Source: Myxococcales bacterium (GTDB lineage Bacteria > Myxococcota_A > Polyangia > Polyangiales > Polyangiaceae). From it: 64,000 bases of DNA. The position numbers and the translations under genes were made by a program. The notes under the pieces are model-generated. The model saw nothing but the letters and a program-made list of their open reading frames with translations. It was not told the origin of the DNA and made no database searches. Below, piece by piece: positions 24,719-37,300 of this stretch. Where the stretch lies: the NCBI GenBank assembly GCA_903642325.1, contig CAHJWM010000031.1:1-64000 (forward strand), written 5' to 3'. How positions within the stretch are numbered: position 1 is the stretch's first letter; the number at the start of each line of letters is the position of its first letter.

Positions 24719-25545
24719 GACTCGAGCTCCGCGGCCATACGAGCGAAATCAGCGACCGACAGTGTCTCACCGCGGGCGTCGAGATTGATGCCCGCGCGGT
24801 CGGCCGCGGCCGTGAGCTCCTCCCGGCTCCTGCCGCACGCGCCCTGCCACGCGTTACTGAGCTTCTTTCGCCGCTTGCCGAAGGCCCCTTTCACGAGCGC
24901 CCGGAACGCGCTGGTCTCGGCGATGCGCGACGCCCGTGGCGTAAGCACCACGACGGCCGAATCGACCTCGGGCTGTGGGTAGAACGCGCCGCGGCGGATG
25001 ACCAGCGCCCGTTCGACGACGAACGCCGCTTGGACGAACACCGACAGCGCACCGTAGTGATCGCTGTTCGGCGGAGCGATCAGGCGATCGACGACCTCCA
25101 GTTGCAACAAAAAAATCACGCGCTCGACCTCGCCAGCCATTTGAACGGCGGCCTCGAGCAGCGGTCCCGAGATTTGGTACGGCAGATTTCCGGCCAAAAC
25201 ATAGGGTCTGGGCGCGCCCAGCAAAAGCTCACTCACGCTCACGGCCTTCGCGTCCGCTTCCTCGATGCGGAGGCGGCCCTCGGCGATTTCGACCTCGAAC
25301 AGCTCGCGCAGCGCGGGGACGAGATCACGGTCGCGCTCCACCGCGACCAGCAGCCCAGCTCGCGTGAGCAAAGGCCGAGTGAGCGCGCCGAGCCCCGCGC
25401 CCAACTCCACCACGCTCGCGCCGTGCGGCACTAGGTCGGCGATGCGCTGCGCCAGATGCTCGTCGGCTAAAAAATTCTGACCGAAGTGCTTTTTGGGACG
25501 GAGCCCGCGGCTTTGCAGCTGGGCTTTGGGGTTCCACTCACTCAA
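24715..25545 (-). CDS. rsmA: 16S rRNA adenine dimethyltransferase RsmA (KsgA)
   Basis: A 276-aa methyltransferase that modifies the two adjacent adenines near the 3' end of 16S rRNA. PKKHFGQNFLAD at about 18-29 is the family N-terminal motif. VVELGAGLGALTRPL at about 46-60 is the SAM-binding loop, and AGNLPYQISGPLL near residue 120 has the NLPY catalytic motif. FYPQPEVDSAVVVL is present in the C-terminal half, which has the expected length. The start is a TTG at 25545 overlapping the atpC stop by four bases (TTGA), so it is probably translated by coupling. It is followed by a lipoprotein gene whose GTG start overlaps the rsmA stop. Linkage of rsmA to ATP synthase genes is unusual. Confidence 0.95.
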   Translation of the reverse strand: MSEWNPKAQLQSRGLRPKKHFGQNFLADEHLAQRIADLVPHGASVVELGAGLGALTRPLLTRAGLLVAVERDRDLVPALRELFEVEIAEGRLRIEEADAKAVSVSELLLGAPRPYVLAGNLPYQISGPLLEAAVQMAGEVERVIFLLQLEVVDRLIAPPNSDHYGALSVFVQAAFVVERALVIRRGAFYPQPEVDSAVVVLTPRASRIAETSAFRALVKGAFGKRRKKLSNAWQGACGRSREELTAAADRAGINLDARGETLSVADFARMAAELES

Positions 25546-26101
25546 TGGGCCGCTTTGTCGTCAGCGCCCGGGGCAAGCTCCTCCGGGTCACGCCCCGCGG
25601 AGTCGGCTGACTCGTCCTTCTTGCCGAGCCCGGTGTAGCTTTCATGTAAGCCGAAGGAGAGCTCGTTCATGGTTTTCATGCGCGGCGGCGGGGGGTCGCC
25701 GTAGAGCTCGAGCTCGGCGGCCGCCCACAGCTCGCGTGCGACGAGGTCGCCGTACTCGGGGCCTTGCAGGTCACCGTCGAATTTGTCGAGGGCCTCGTCC
25801 GCTTCCTTCAAATTTAGGCGAACGACCACAGGGTCGATGTCCTCCTTCTTCATGAAGCGATCGGTGATGAGCAGCGCTTTGTCCTCCGAGACTTCGGCAA
25901 AACCTGGGCCGACCGCCACCGCGTGTTTCTCGCCGTTCAGCACGTAACTGACGATGCCGGTGGTCAGCGCGGCCAAAAGTGGAACGTGGCCCGGGAGCAC
26001 GCCGAATTCGCCCTCGACACTGGGCGCTGTGAATTCGCTCACGTCCGCGGCGAGCTTCAAACCGTCCGGCGTCACGACCTCTAAATGGATCGTGTCAGCC
26101 A

Positions 26102-26102
<1 letters not shown>
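25542..26102 (-). CDS. atpC: ATP synthase F1 epsilon subunit, with C-terminal extension
   Basis: A 186-aa subunit of the F1 sector. Residues 1-85 are the N-terminal beta sandwich (HLEVVTPDGLKLAADVSEF, APSVEGEFGVLPGHVPLL, GPGFAEVSEDKALLITD), matching the family. The helical hairpin follows. The usual epsilon length is about 130-140 aa. The extra ~45 residues are acidic and alanine-rich (DESADSAGRDPEELAPGADD) and look disordered. The ATG at 26102 is chosen; a GTG one codon upstream would overlap the atpD stop by four bases. atpD ends at 26102, so the two genes overlap in the form TGATG. It binds beside gamma and regulates ATP hydrolysis. Confidence 0.93.
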
Positions 26103-27637
<1,535 letters not shown>

Positions 27638-27687
27638 CTACCACGACCCGCACGACCTGCCAACGGCGAGCTCCGCGGGTGCAGGCT

Positions 27688-28758
27688 TCAAAATAGGCGC
27701 AGTTGCCCGCCCTTGTCCGTTGGGCGCAGGAAAGTGGTTTCACCGGTGGCACGCCGCGGCCGTTCGTCGTTGATGCCCATTTCGCGCGTGGATAGGCCGA
27801 GGCGACGCGCGCTCTGCTCGAACAGGCGGCGCACGGCCTCGATGTACGGCCCGTCACCCTGCATGCGCGCTCCGAAGCTTGGATCATTGAGCTTGCCACC
27901 GCGCATCTCGCGCACCCGCGCGAGCACTTTTTCCGCGAGCAACGGGAAGGATTCGCGCAAGCGCTCGACGAACACGGCTTGCACGCTGCCCGGTAGCCGC
28001 AGCGGAATCATCGCGACGGAAACCGCTCCCGCCGCCTGTGCGGCCTCGAGCACAGGCACGATGTCGCGATCACTGAGGCCCGGAATCAGCGGCGCGATGT
28101 TCACGGAGACCGGAATGCCGCGCTCGCTCAGGCGGCGCACGGTTTCCATACGACGCTGGGGCGTCGGTACGAGCGGCTCGATGGCCCGCGCCACGCTCGG
28201 ATCCCAGAACGGGACCGTCACCGTGACCGACGCGCTGCCGAGCAAAGCCAACGCCGCCAGCACGTCCGCGTCCCGTTCCACCAGGCTCGACTTGGTGATC
28301 ACATGCAGCGGATTTCGATACTCGAGACATACCTGTAAGCAGCCGCGGGTCAGCTCGTATTTGGACTCGAGCGGTTGATAACAATCCGTATTGCCGCTGA
28401 ACAAGATCAACTCGCCCTGCCAGCCGCGCTTTTCGAACGCCTCTCGCAGCAGCTCCGGCGCGCGCCGCTTGATCACGATCTTGCGCTCGAAATCGACGCC
28501 CGCGCCGAAGCCGAGGTACTCATGCGAGGGCCGTGCGTAGCAATACGAGCAGCCATGCACGCAGCCACGGTATGGATTGATACTGTACCGAAAGCCCAGA
28601 TCCGGACTGTCGTTGTCGGACAGGATTTCGCGCGTTTCATCTTCGTAGACGGTCAGCTCGACGCGCGGCGAGTCGCAGAGTTCGCCCTCGAAGCTCAGGA
28701 CCTCTTTGCGCCACGGGTTCGGCGGGTTTCTGACGAGTAACGAGCGCATTGCCGGCAT
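27688..28758 (-). CDS. PA0069-family radical SAM protein
   Basis: About 356 aa. INPYRGCVHGCSYCYARPSH near residue 60 contains the CxxxCxxC cluster motif that holds the 4Fe-4S used to cleave SAM. LILFSGNTDCYQPLESKY, TRGCLQVCLEYRNPLHVITK and NIAPLIPGLSDRDIVPVLE continue a TIM-barrel as in the PA0069 subfamily, distantly like spore photoproduct lyase. The target of the radical chemistry is unknown in the family. Two in-frame ATGs (28758 and 28749) are possible starts and neither has a good ribosome binding site. It is divergent from dnaG. The atpD promoter must lie in the ~128 bases after its stop, or transcription may run through. Confidence 0.88.
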   Translation of the reverse strand: MPAMRSLLVRNPPNPWRKEVLSFEGELCDSPRVELTVYEDETREILSDNDSPDLGFRYSINPYRGCVHGCSYCYARPSHEYLGFGAGVDFERKIVIKRRAPELLREAFEKRGWQGELILFSGNTDCYQPLESKYELTRGCLQVCLEYRNPLHVITKSSLVERDADVLAALALLGSASVTVTVPFWDPSVARAIEPLVPTPQRRMETVRRLSERGIPVSVNIAPLIPGLSDRDIVPVLEAAQAAGAVSVAMIPLRLPGSVQAVFVERLRESFPLLAEKVLARVREMRGGKLNDPSFGARMQGDGPYIEAVRRLFEQSARRLGLSTREMGINDERPRRATGETTFLRPTDKGGQLRLF

Positions 28759-28762
28759 TCAC

Positions 28763-28790
28763 TGTATACTGCTCGCGTGTTCAGTCAATC
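28763..28790. promoter_or_regulatory. AT-rich promoter-like element between the radical SAM and dnaG genes
   Basis: AGTATACAGT-type palindrome at 28761-28770 (TATACT on plus, TATACA on minus) is the only AT-rich hexamer in this divergent gap. An AGTCAA (TTGACT on the minus strand) lies at 28783-28788, but only 14 bases from the TATACA, shorter than a normal spacer. Treat it as a weak candidate. Confidence 0.25.
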
Positions 28791-28858
28791 ACGATGACTC
28801 GTTTAAACGGCGCTACAAATTGCCTCGCTGGCCTGTCATCGCTCTCGAATTAGGGTAT

Positions 28859-30772
28859 GTGAGTCCCGTGATCGGACAGGAGACCCTCGACCGCGTGCGG
28901 CGGGAGATTGGGATCGTTGAGCTGATCGGCCAGACCGTGAAGCTCCAGAAGCGTGGCAGGAGCCACGTGGGCGTATGTCCGTTTCACAAGGAAAAGACGC
29001 CCAGCTTTCACGTCAATGCCGAGCGCGGCTTCTACTATTGCTTCGGCTGCCATGAGTCCGGCGACGCGATCAAGTTCGTGCAGCGTATCGAGGGGCTCGA
29101 GTTCAGCGAAGCCGTCCGTGAGCTCGCGCACCGCGCCGGTATCGAAGTGATGGAGACGAGCTCGGAGCCCGAACGACGGCAGCAGGCGGAGGTTCGTCGC
29201 AGGCAACAAGAGTTGTACGAGCTCGGCAACGCGGCAGCGCATTACTTCGAGCTCATGCTGCGCGAGCATCCGCTCGCTGGACACGGGCTCGCGGAGCTCG
29301 ACCGTCGCGGGCTTGCTGCGGACGTGGCGACGGGCCCCATCGCCGATGCGCTACAGTCCTTTCGCATCGGCTACGCGCCGTACGGCTGGGACGGCTTGGC
29401 CAAGTACCTCGCGTCGGCCGGGCTCAGCGCGGGGGCCGCCGAGCGCATCGGGGTGCTCGTGCCACGCAAACAGGGCGTGGGGTATTATGACCGCTTCCGC
29501 CATCGCTTGATGTTCGCGGTCTTGGATCTGCAGGGTCGCGTGGTCGCATTCAGCGGTCGTTCACTCCCCGAGCCAGAGTCGATTGAGCTTGCCGAGCTCG
29601 GCATCGAGTCTACGGCGCAGGCCGGCGCCGAGCTGCCGGCAAAGTATTTGAACTCACCGGAATCGCCAATCTATAAAAAACGCGAGACGGTGTTCGGCCT
29701 GTACCAGGCGCGCCAAGCGCTGCGCTCAGGCGACAGCTGCGTGGTCGTGGAAGGCAATTTCGACGTCATGAGCTTGCACGCGCGCGGCATCAAGAACGTC
29801 GTTGCACCGCTCGGCACCGCCTTTACCGAGGAGCAGGCGCGCGCAATTTGCCGCTTCTCCAAGGACGTGACGTTGCTGTTCGATGGTGACTCCGCGGGCC
29901 GGCGGGCAGTGCACGCGTCGCGCGAGCCGTGCCGGGTCGCGGGCTTGACGGCGAAGGTGGCATCGCTTCCGGACAAGATGGATCCGGACGAGCTTGCGCG
30001 GACCCGCGGGCCGGAGGCCGTACAGCGAGTCTTGAAGGCGGCGCGCCCCATGCTCGAACATTTGATCTCAGCGGCGCTCGACAAGGAGTTCGCCAAAGCG
30101 GACGCCCTGGAGCGAGCAAGCCGAGTGCGAGAAGTCGTGCAACTGATCCGTGAAGAGGACAATCCGTCGGTGCGCTTGATGGCCCAGCTTTTCGCCGATC
30201 AGGTCGCGGGCGTCCTGCACGCCGAAAACTTCAAGCAGCTTCTCGATGCGAACGCGCGCGAGATCCAGCGCGGCATCGGGCCGAGCAACGACGCCCCGGC
30301 CAATCAACCGGCCCCCCCCAGCCGCGCTCGCTCGCGCGATCAACGGAACGAAATCGGGCAGCAGATTTTGGGCATCATGCTCGACTTCCCTGAGCTTTTG
30401 AGCTCCGACGAGGCCTTCGAGGCAGTGGCATTGCTCGACGGCGACGTGGCGTTGGCGCTTGCTGCGGTGCGTCAGAGTCGGGTCGGAAATAACATAGATC
30501 CGGAACAAGTGCTTGCGAAGCTCGCTCCCTCGATCCATCCATTCGCCCTCGCTCGCCTGGCAGCCCCTCGGCACGAACAGCTGGAGGCCGCGCGAACCGA
30601 GCTACTAGGGAACATCAAGCAGTTGAGAAAGCTCGAGCTCACGCAACAGACATCCGTCGTAATCGGAGAGCTCGCGCAGGCTGACAGGCTAGGCAACATC
30701 GAGGCGCAGAACAACCTGCTCCACGACATTCAAGAAAAAGCGCGCCGCAAGCTACAACGCGGCAGCGCATAG
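28859..30772 (+). CDS. dnaG: DNA primase DnaG
   Basis: A 637-aa primase. The N-terminal zinc-binding domain has C40, H43, C61 and C64 in GVCPFHKEKTPSF and YYCFGCHESGD. The catalytic TOPRIM part includes VVVEGNFDVMSLHARG near residue 296 and TLLFDGDSAGRRAV near residue 338, with the acidic Mg-binding residues. A helicase-binding C-terminal domain follows (from about residue 490). It makes RNA primers for replication. The frame is open far upstream, but those codons overlap the radical SAM gene, so the GTG at 28859 is chosen; a GTG at 28868 is also possible. rpoD starts 12 bases after its stop, giving dnaG-rpoD as in other bacteria, but rpsU is not beside them. Confidence 0.96.
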   Translation: MSPVIGQETLDRVRREIGIVELIGQTVKLQKRGRSHVGVCPFHKEKTPSFHVNAERGFYYCFGCHESGDAIKFVQRIEGLEFSEAVRELAHRAGIEVMETSSEPERRQQAEVRRRQQELYELGNAAAHYFELMLREHPLAGHGLAELDRRGLAADVATGPIADALQSFRIGYAPYGWDGLAKYLASAGLSAGAAERIGVLVPRKQGVGYYDRFRHRLMFAVLDLQGRVVAFSGRSLPEPESIELAELGIESTAQAGAELPAKYLNSPESPIYKKRETVFGLYQARQALRSGDSCVVVEGNFDVMSLHARGIKNVVAPLGTAFTEEQARAICRFSKDVTLLFDGDSAGRRAVHASREPCRVAGLTAKVASLPDKMDPDELARTRGPEAVQRVLKAARPMLEHLISAALDKEFAKADALERASRVREVVQLIREEDNPSVRLMAQLFADQVAGVLHAENFKQLLDANAREIQRGIGPSNDAPANQPAPPSRARSRDQRNEIGQQILGIMLDFPELLSSDEAFEAVALLDGDVALALAAVRQSRVGNNIDPEQVLAKLAPSIHPFALARLAAPRHEQLEAARTELLGNIKQLRKLELTQQTSVVIGELAQADRLGNIEAQNNLLHDIQEKARRKLQRGSA

Positions 30773-30784
30773 AGAGAGGTTCTT

Positions 30785-32806
<2,022 letters not shown>

Positions 32807-32832
32807 ACGGCTCGAACCCTAGACACGCTCGG

Positions 32833-32870
32833 CTTCGGATTGCCCGAAGGCCGGGCGTCGTCGTTTTGTG
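32833..32870 (+). terminator. Possible weak terminator after rpoD
   Basis: CTTCGG at 32833-32838 pairs with CCGAAG at 32844-32849 over a 5-base loop, with more G/C pairs around it. The short T-run (GTTTTG) comes about a dozen bases later, so this is weak as an intrinsic terminator. Confidence 0.3.
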
Positions 32871-33033
32871 CGGTGCCTAGCGCGCCTTTCGAGCGCTGGC
32901 CCTGGGGCCGTCACGCGATCTCGGAGTGAGGCAAAACCGTTCGGCGACCCTTGACGACGGCTGGGTAACGGTGGGAAAAGGAGCGCTCGCTAGGGTTTCC
33001 CCCCTCGAGCGGTGCTTACCAGGGGAGTCGACG

Positions 33034-33864
33034 ATGAGGATTGGCATGAGCAAGAAGTATCTCGCGCGCTTGATTCTGCTCTCCGGAGCGGTCGTGGTTG
33101 CCGGCTGCGGAGGCACGGTGGCCTTCCAGGGCAAAGAAGCTCTATCGGTCACGGGCACCCCGCCCCCTCCTGCGCCGCCCCCTCCTGCACCGGCGCCGCC
33201 TCCGCCCCCCGCCCCGCCGCCCCGGGTGGAAGTCCGCGACAATAAGATCGAAATCCACGAGAAGATTCAGTTTGCCGTAAACAAGGCCACCATTTTGGAA
33301 GCCTCGTTCAGCCTGTTGGATGAGATCGCGAGCGTCATCAAAGGCGCTCCGCACATCAAGAAGATCGCCATCGAGGGCCACGCTAGCGCCGAGGGCAACA
33401 AGGCCGTGAACCTCAAGCTGTCCGATGACCGCGCGAAATCGGTCATGAAATACCTGACGGACAAAGGTATCGAAAAAGACCGCCTGACCGCCAAGGGGTT
33501 CGGATCGAGTAAGCCGATCGCCGACAACGATACGGAAGAAGGTCGCGAAAAGAACCGCCGCGTCGAGTTCAACATCGTCGAGCAAGACGTCACGGAGAAG
33601 AAGGTCCAGATCGACACCACGACGGGTAAAGAAAAGGTCTTGGAAGAGAGAAAGTCGGTCGAAAAGAAAGACGAGGCTCCCGCCGCGACCGACGCCGGCG
33701 ACAAGAAGACCACCGACAAGAAGGCGGACAAGAAGGCCGCCGACAAGAAGGCGGCTCCCACGACTACCTTGAAACCGCCGGTCAAGTCCGACTCCGCGCC
33801 TGCCATGTCCGCGTCTCCCAAGGCACCCGTCCCACCCCCCGCGCCCGCCACTTCGGCCAAGTGA
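33034..33864 (+). CDS. OmpA-family peptidoglycan-associated lipoprotein
   Basis: A 276-aa outer-membrane lipoprotein. RLILLSGAVVVAGCGG is the signal with lipobox VAGC25. A proline-rich spacer (TPPPPAPPPP type) spans about 42-64. The OmpA domain spans about 75-190 (EIHEKIQFAVNKATILE; IAIEGHASAEGNKAVN; LSDDRAKSVMKYL; RLTAKGFGSSKPIADN; GREKNRRVEF), including the residues that hold peptidoglycan. A lysine-rich tail with repeated DKKxxDKK units follows. It should tether the outer membrane to the wall. The ATG at 33034 is preceded by AGGGGAG six bases away; an ATG four codons later also has a usable site. It is followed after about 48 bases by a small lipoprotein on the same strand. Confidence 0.9.
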   Translation: MRIGMSKKYLARLILLSGAVVVAGCGGTVAFQGKEALSVTGTPPPPAPPPPAPAPPPPPAPPPRVEVRDNKIEIHEKIQFAVNKATILEASFSLLDEIASVIKGAPHIKKIAIEGHASAEGNKAVNLKLSDDRAKSVMKYLTDKGIEKDRLTAKGFGSSKPIADNDTEEGREKNRRVEFNIVEQDVTEKKVQIDTTTGKEKVLEERKSVEKKDEAPAATDAGDKKTTDKKADKKAADKKAAPTTTLKPPVKSDSAPAMSASPKAPVPPPAPATSAK

Positions 33865-33912
33865 TCGCGAGAACGAGACCCAACTTCTAAGCTTTAGATT
33901 CGGAGAAACCAG

Positions 33913-34293
33913 ATGGCGAAGTCTTTCGGTATGCTCATGTTGCTCGCGCTCGGCGCGGGCTGCTCGTTTCACGCGCGTAGCCCCGACGAGTACCGAGATG
34001 CGACTCAGGCGCTGCTCGACACGAAGAGCGCGGACATCAAGACGTGCTACGATGAAGCCCTCAAGGGGAAGTCCGACCTTGCCGGCACCGTGACGGTCCA
34101 TTTCAGCGTGGAAGCCGAGACCGGTAAGATTGGTAATGTCTCCGCCGACGCCGCGAAGACCCAAGCCCCTGACGTGCTCACGCAATGCGTCGTGAAGTCA
34201 CTCGACGGTTTGGCTCTCAATCCCCCGGATGCCAATCCGGGTGACGGGACGTTCGAATACAACTTCGTCGTTGGGCCCACACCGAAGGGCTGA
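33913..34293 (+). CDS. Small lipoprotein resembling the AgmX/PglI C-terminal domain
   Basis: A 126-aa lipoprotein. MLMLLALGAGC ends in a lipobox at C17. The mature part, IKTCYDEALKGKSDLAGTVT, then HFSVEAETGKIGNVSAD, then VLTQCVVKSLDGLALNPP and FEYNFVVG, follows the pattern of the AgmX/PglI C-terminal (TonB-like) domain: a CY helix, a V-x-V strand and a second cysteine. This domain is usually the tail of larger gliding or secretion proteins in myxobacteria; here it stands alone. A CGGAGA ribosome binding site lies seven bases before the ATG. It probably shares a transcript with the OmpA lipoprotein and ends at the hairpin at 34318. The partner is not known. Confidence 0.7.
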   Translation: MAKSFGMLMLLALGAGCSFHARSPDEYRDATQALLDTKSADIKTCYDEALKGKSDLAGTVTVHFSVEAETGKIGNVSADAAKTQAPDVLTQCVVKSLDGLALNPPDANPGDGTFEYNFVVGPTPKG

Positions 34294-34317
34294 TTCGTCC
34301 GGTTGTGCGTGGTGCAA

Positions 34318-34346
34318 GGCCGTCCGGGGCAACCCGGGCGGCCTTA
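34318..34346 (+). terminator. GNRA-loop intrinsic terminator-like hairpin
   Basis: An 11-base stem (34318-34328 with 34333-34343; one T-G wobble) closes a GCAA tetraloop and is followed by TTAG. It lies between the small lipoprotein (plus) and the end of the zinc-ribbon TPR gene (minus) and can serve both strands. The T-run is short, but the stem is the strongest in the window. Confidence 0.7.
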
Positions 34347-34370
34347 GTCGATCCCGGTCGATCTTCTGGC

Positions 34371-37300
34371 TCAGTCGCCGGACCAGGGCTTGCCGAGCCT
34401 TGCGAGTGACGCCTTGGCCTCGGCTCGATAAGGAGAGTCGCGCGGGCCAAGCCTGAGGAATTCTTCCCAATGCTTGATGGCCTCGGGCTTCAAGCCGATG
34501 GCGTGGGCCAGGAGGTTATGTGCTTCCCAGGCCCACCGTGGCGCCGGATCGTCGTTGGCCGTGAGCTCCAACGCCTTTTCGAGCTGTTCGTGGGCTGCGT
34601 CCGTCTGGTGGTTCGCGGACAGCAACTTTCCGTAGCGGAAGCGCCACGTGCCGTTGTCTGGCTGCGCTTGAATAGCGAGCTGCCATTCGCCGAGCGCTTG
34701 CTGTTCTTTTCCGAGGTCATAGTAGGCGTCGGCCAGTGACGCGTGTGCTTCGTAGCGCGACGGACGTAGCTCCAGCGCCTTCGTGAGATCAGCAATCGCA
34801 TCCTTGGCTGCGCCCTGGCGTTGGCGCAGTACGCCTCGTTGCCAATAAGCGTCGGCCAAGCCCTGGTCTAGGCGGAGCGCCTCCGCCAAAGCGTGCTCCG
34901 CTTTTGGTACGTTGCCCGCCTCATTGGCAGCCCAACCGGCGTACAACTGATACTCGGCGCGGTTGGCGTCGAGCTCCACCGCCCGCTCGAGCAAGCGCAG
35001 AGCTTCAGCCAGGCGGGTGCCCTCGATCAATAGCGCCCGTCCCAGGCAATGGTTGGTTTCTGCCGAATTGGGTCGATCGATGAGCACTTTCCGCAGCAGA
35101 TCCTCGGCATCCTTGGGGTGCCCTGCGGAGACCTTGCCGCAACCGACGCGCAGCATCAGGTCGGGATCTTTCGGGGCCTTGGCCAAGGCGCCTTCGTATT
35201 CCTTCAATGCTTCTTCGGTGCGACCGGAGGTTTCGTAAAGCAAGCCGCGCTCGAGCGCGAGCCCCGGATAATCCTTATCGACCGACCCGACTTCATCGAA
35301 CGCCTTACTCGCATCGTCGAACTTGGCGTCGCGTCGAAGCGCCACTCCCAGCTTGAACTTTGCGCCCAAGTCCTCGGAGTCGAGCGACACCGCTTGCCGG
35401 AGCTCACTCGTCGCTTCCTGATAGCGACCCTGGGACAAGGCAACCTCACCGAGGGCTTTATGGATCGCCGGTTGGTCGGGCAGCTTCGATCGAGCGTCCG
35501 CCAGCGTCTTTTGCGCGTCGTCATTGCGCCCTTGCTGGCTCTGCAAGAGCGCAAGCGCGATGTAGACGTCCACCGCCTGCGGATCGTCGCCGGGCGCCTT
35601 CAGCGCGTCGCGATACACGGTTTCGGCCTGCGCCCGGTTGCCAGAGGCCTCGAGCACGCGGCCATACCAATAAGCGACGGGTACGGCTTGCGGGTAAGTT
35701 TCGCGTAGCTTCTTAAGCATCGAGGCCGCATCCTCGGTGCGCTCGAGCGCGAGCTTCGAGCGAGCGACGCCGATCTTGGCCGACAGATCGTCGGGGTCGG
35801 CTTGGGTGCTGGCTTCGAAACGCGCTTGCGCTTCGGAATAACGCCCAGCGCGATAAAGCGCGTCCCCCAAGCCGTTCAGCGCGCGCGCGGCCTTCGGGTT
35901 GATCTTCAACGCCTCGGTGTACGCGGCTTCCGCTTGCGACATGCGCGAGCGCGCCAGGTGGATGTCGCCGAGCAAGGTCAGCGCACTCACGAGCTCGTCC
36001 GGACTCGCGGCCCCCGGGCTCGCCGTGACCGAGGCGAGCAAGCGCAACGCCTCGGCCTCGCCGGTGCGCGTCGCGCCACTCAGTCGCGCGAGCAAAATGC
36101 GCGCGCCCACGTGGTCGGGGTTCTGAAGTAGGGCATCGCGAGCGGCGCTCGCCGCCGCTTTGACGTCGCCAGCGGCGTAAGCGGCGCGCGCCACGCCGTA
36201 GGCGCTGCGTGGGCTCTTCTGAGCTGTCGCTGCGGCTTGCCAAACGGCCGCAACCGCCTTTGGGTCACCGGCTCGCAACGCGATCTCGCCGCGCAGAAAA
36301 TCGCGGTCGGGATCTTCGGGCGAGGGCGGCGGAAGCCCGTCGAAGAGCTGCTTGGCCCGCGCGATCTGACCCTCCGCCGCGGCGCGGGCGCACCTCGCAA
36401 GCAGCACATAAGCCGTATCCGAGTGGTTGGTCAGCTCGTCGAGCAATACCGAGGCCCGGGCGTGGATCTCCGGATCCGAGCCGAAGCGGAGCTCCTCGGC
36501 GTAAGCGGTGAAGGCCGCATACGCAGGCAGCTCGCGAACGCGCTTGGCGGAGGCGCGTGCCGCTTCGATGCCAGCCAATGCCTCCTTTGCCGCGGGATAG
36601 GTGTCCTTGGCCATGTCGGCGCGCGCGGCGGAGACGGTGCGGGCGACGAGCGCCGCATAATCACCCGCTTTCAGATGATCGACGATGACGTAAAAGCCGA
36701 ACGGACCTACCGTGGGCAGCAGCGCGAGTGCGGCTCCGCCGACGAACAGCACGAAGAGTCCGCCGAATAGCTGCGCGCGAGAGGCGCGTTTGCGCGGCAC
36801 GACCTCGGCCGTGTTACGGCCCGCGGGCTTCGACACGCGCGTGGGTCCGGCGCCTGCGCGAGGCTGATCTTCTTGCGGGATCGCGCCAAATTCCATGTCC
36901 TCGTCGCGTCGGGGCGCGGGCGGCGCGCCGGCTTCGATCGGCGCCTCCGCCTCGCTGCCGTCGTCGCCGAGATTGACTTCGCCATACGCGGTGCCCCCAC
37001 CACTTTGCCGCACGATGGCCGGATCGGGGGCGAAGCGAGCGCGCTCCGCGCCGCTCACCGGACTCGGATTGTCGGGTCCGGGGCCGAATAAGTCGGCTTC
37101 CTCCGCATCGGTTCCAAAGCCAGGGAGCGAAAAGCTCGGCGCGGCGCCAACCGGCAGCTCGAGGTCACCGAAGTCTCCGCCGGTGGCCGTGGGCGCCGGA
37201 GCGTTCTCCGCGGCGAGCCCGAAGTCGGGCGGAAAGCTCGGCATCTGGGAAAGCTCGAAGCCGGGCGGGGGGGGTTCCGACGGCGCGCCCGGCGCAACCG

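Noticed and set aside
28761-28790. LexA-like box between the radical SAM gene and dnaG
   Set aside because: CTGTATACTG begins like an SOS box but the CTG-N10-CAG spacing is not met; kept only as a weak promoter candidate.
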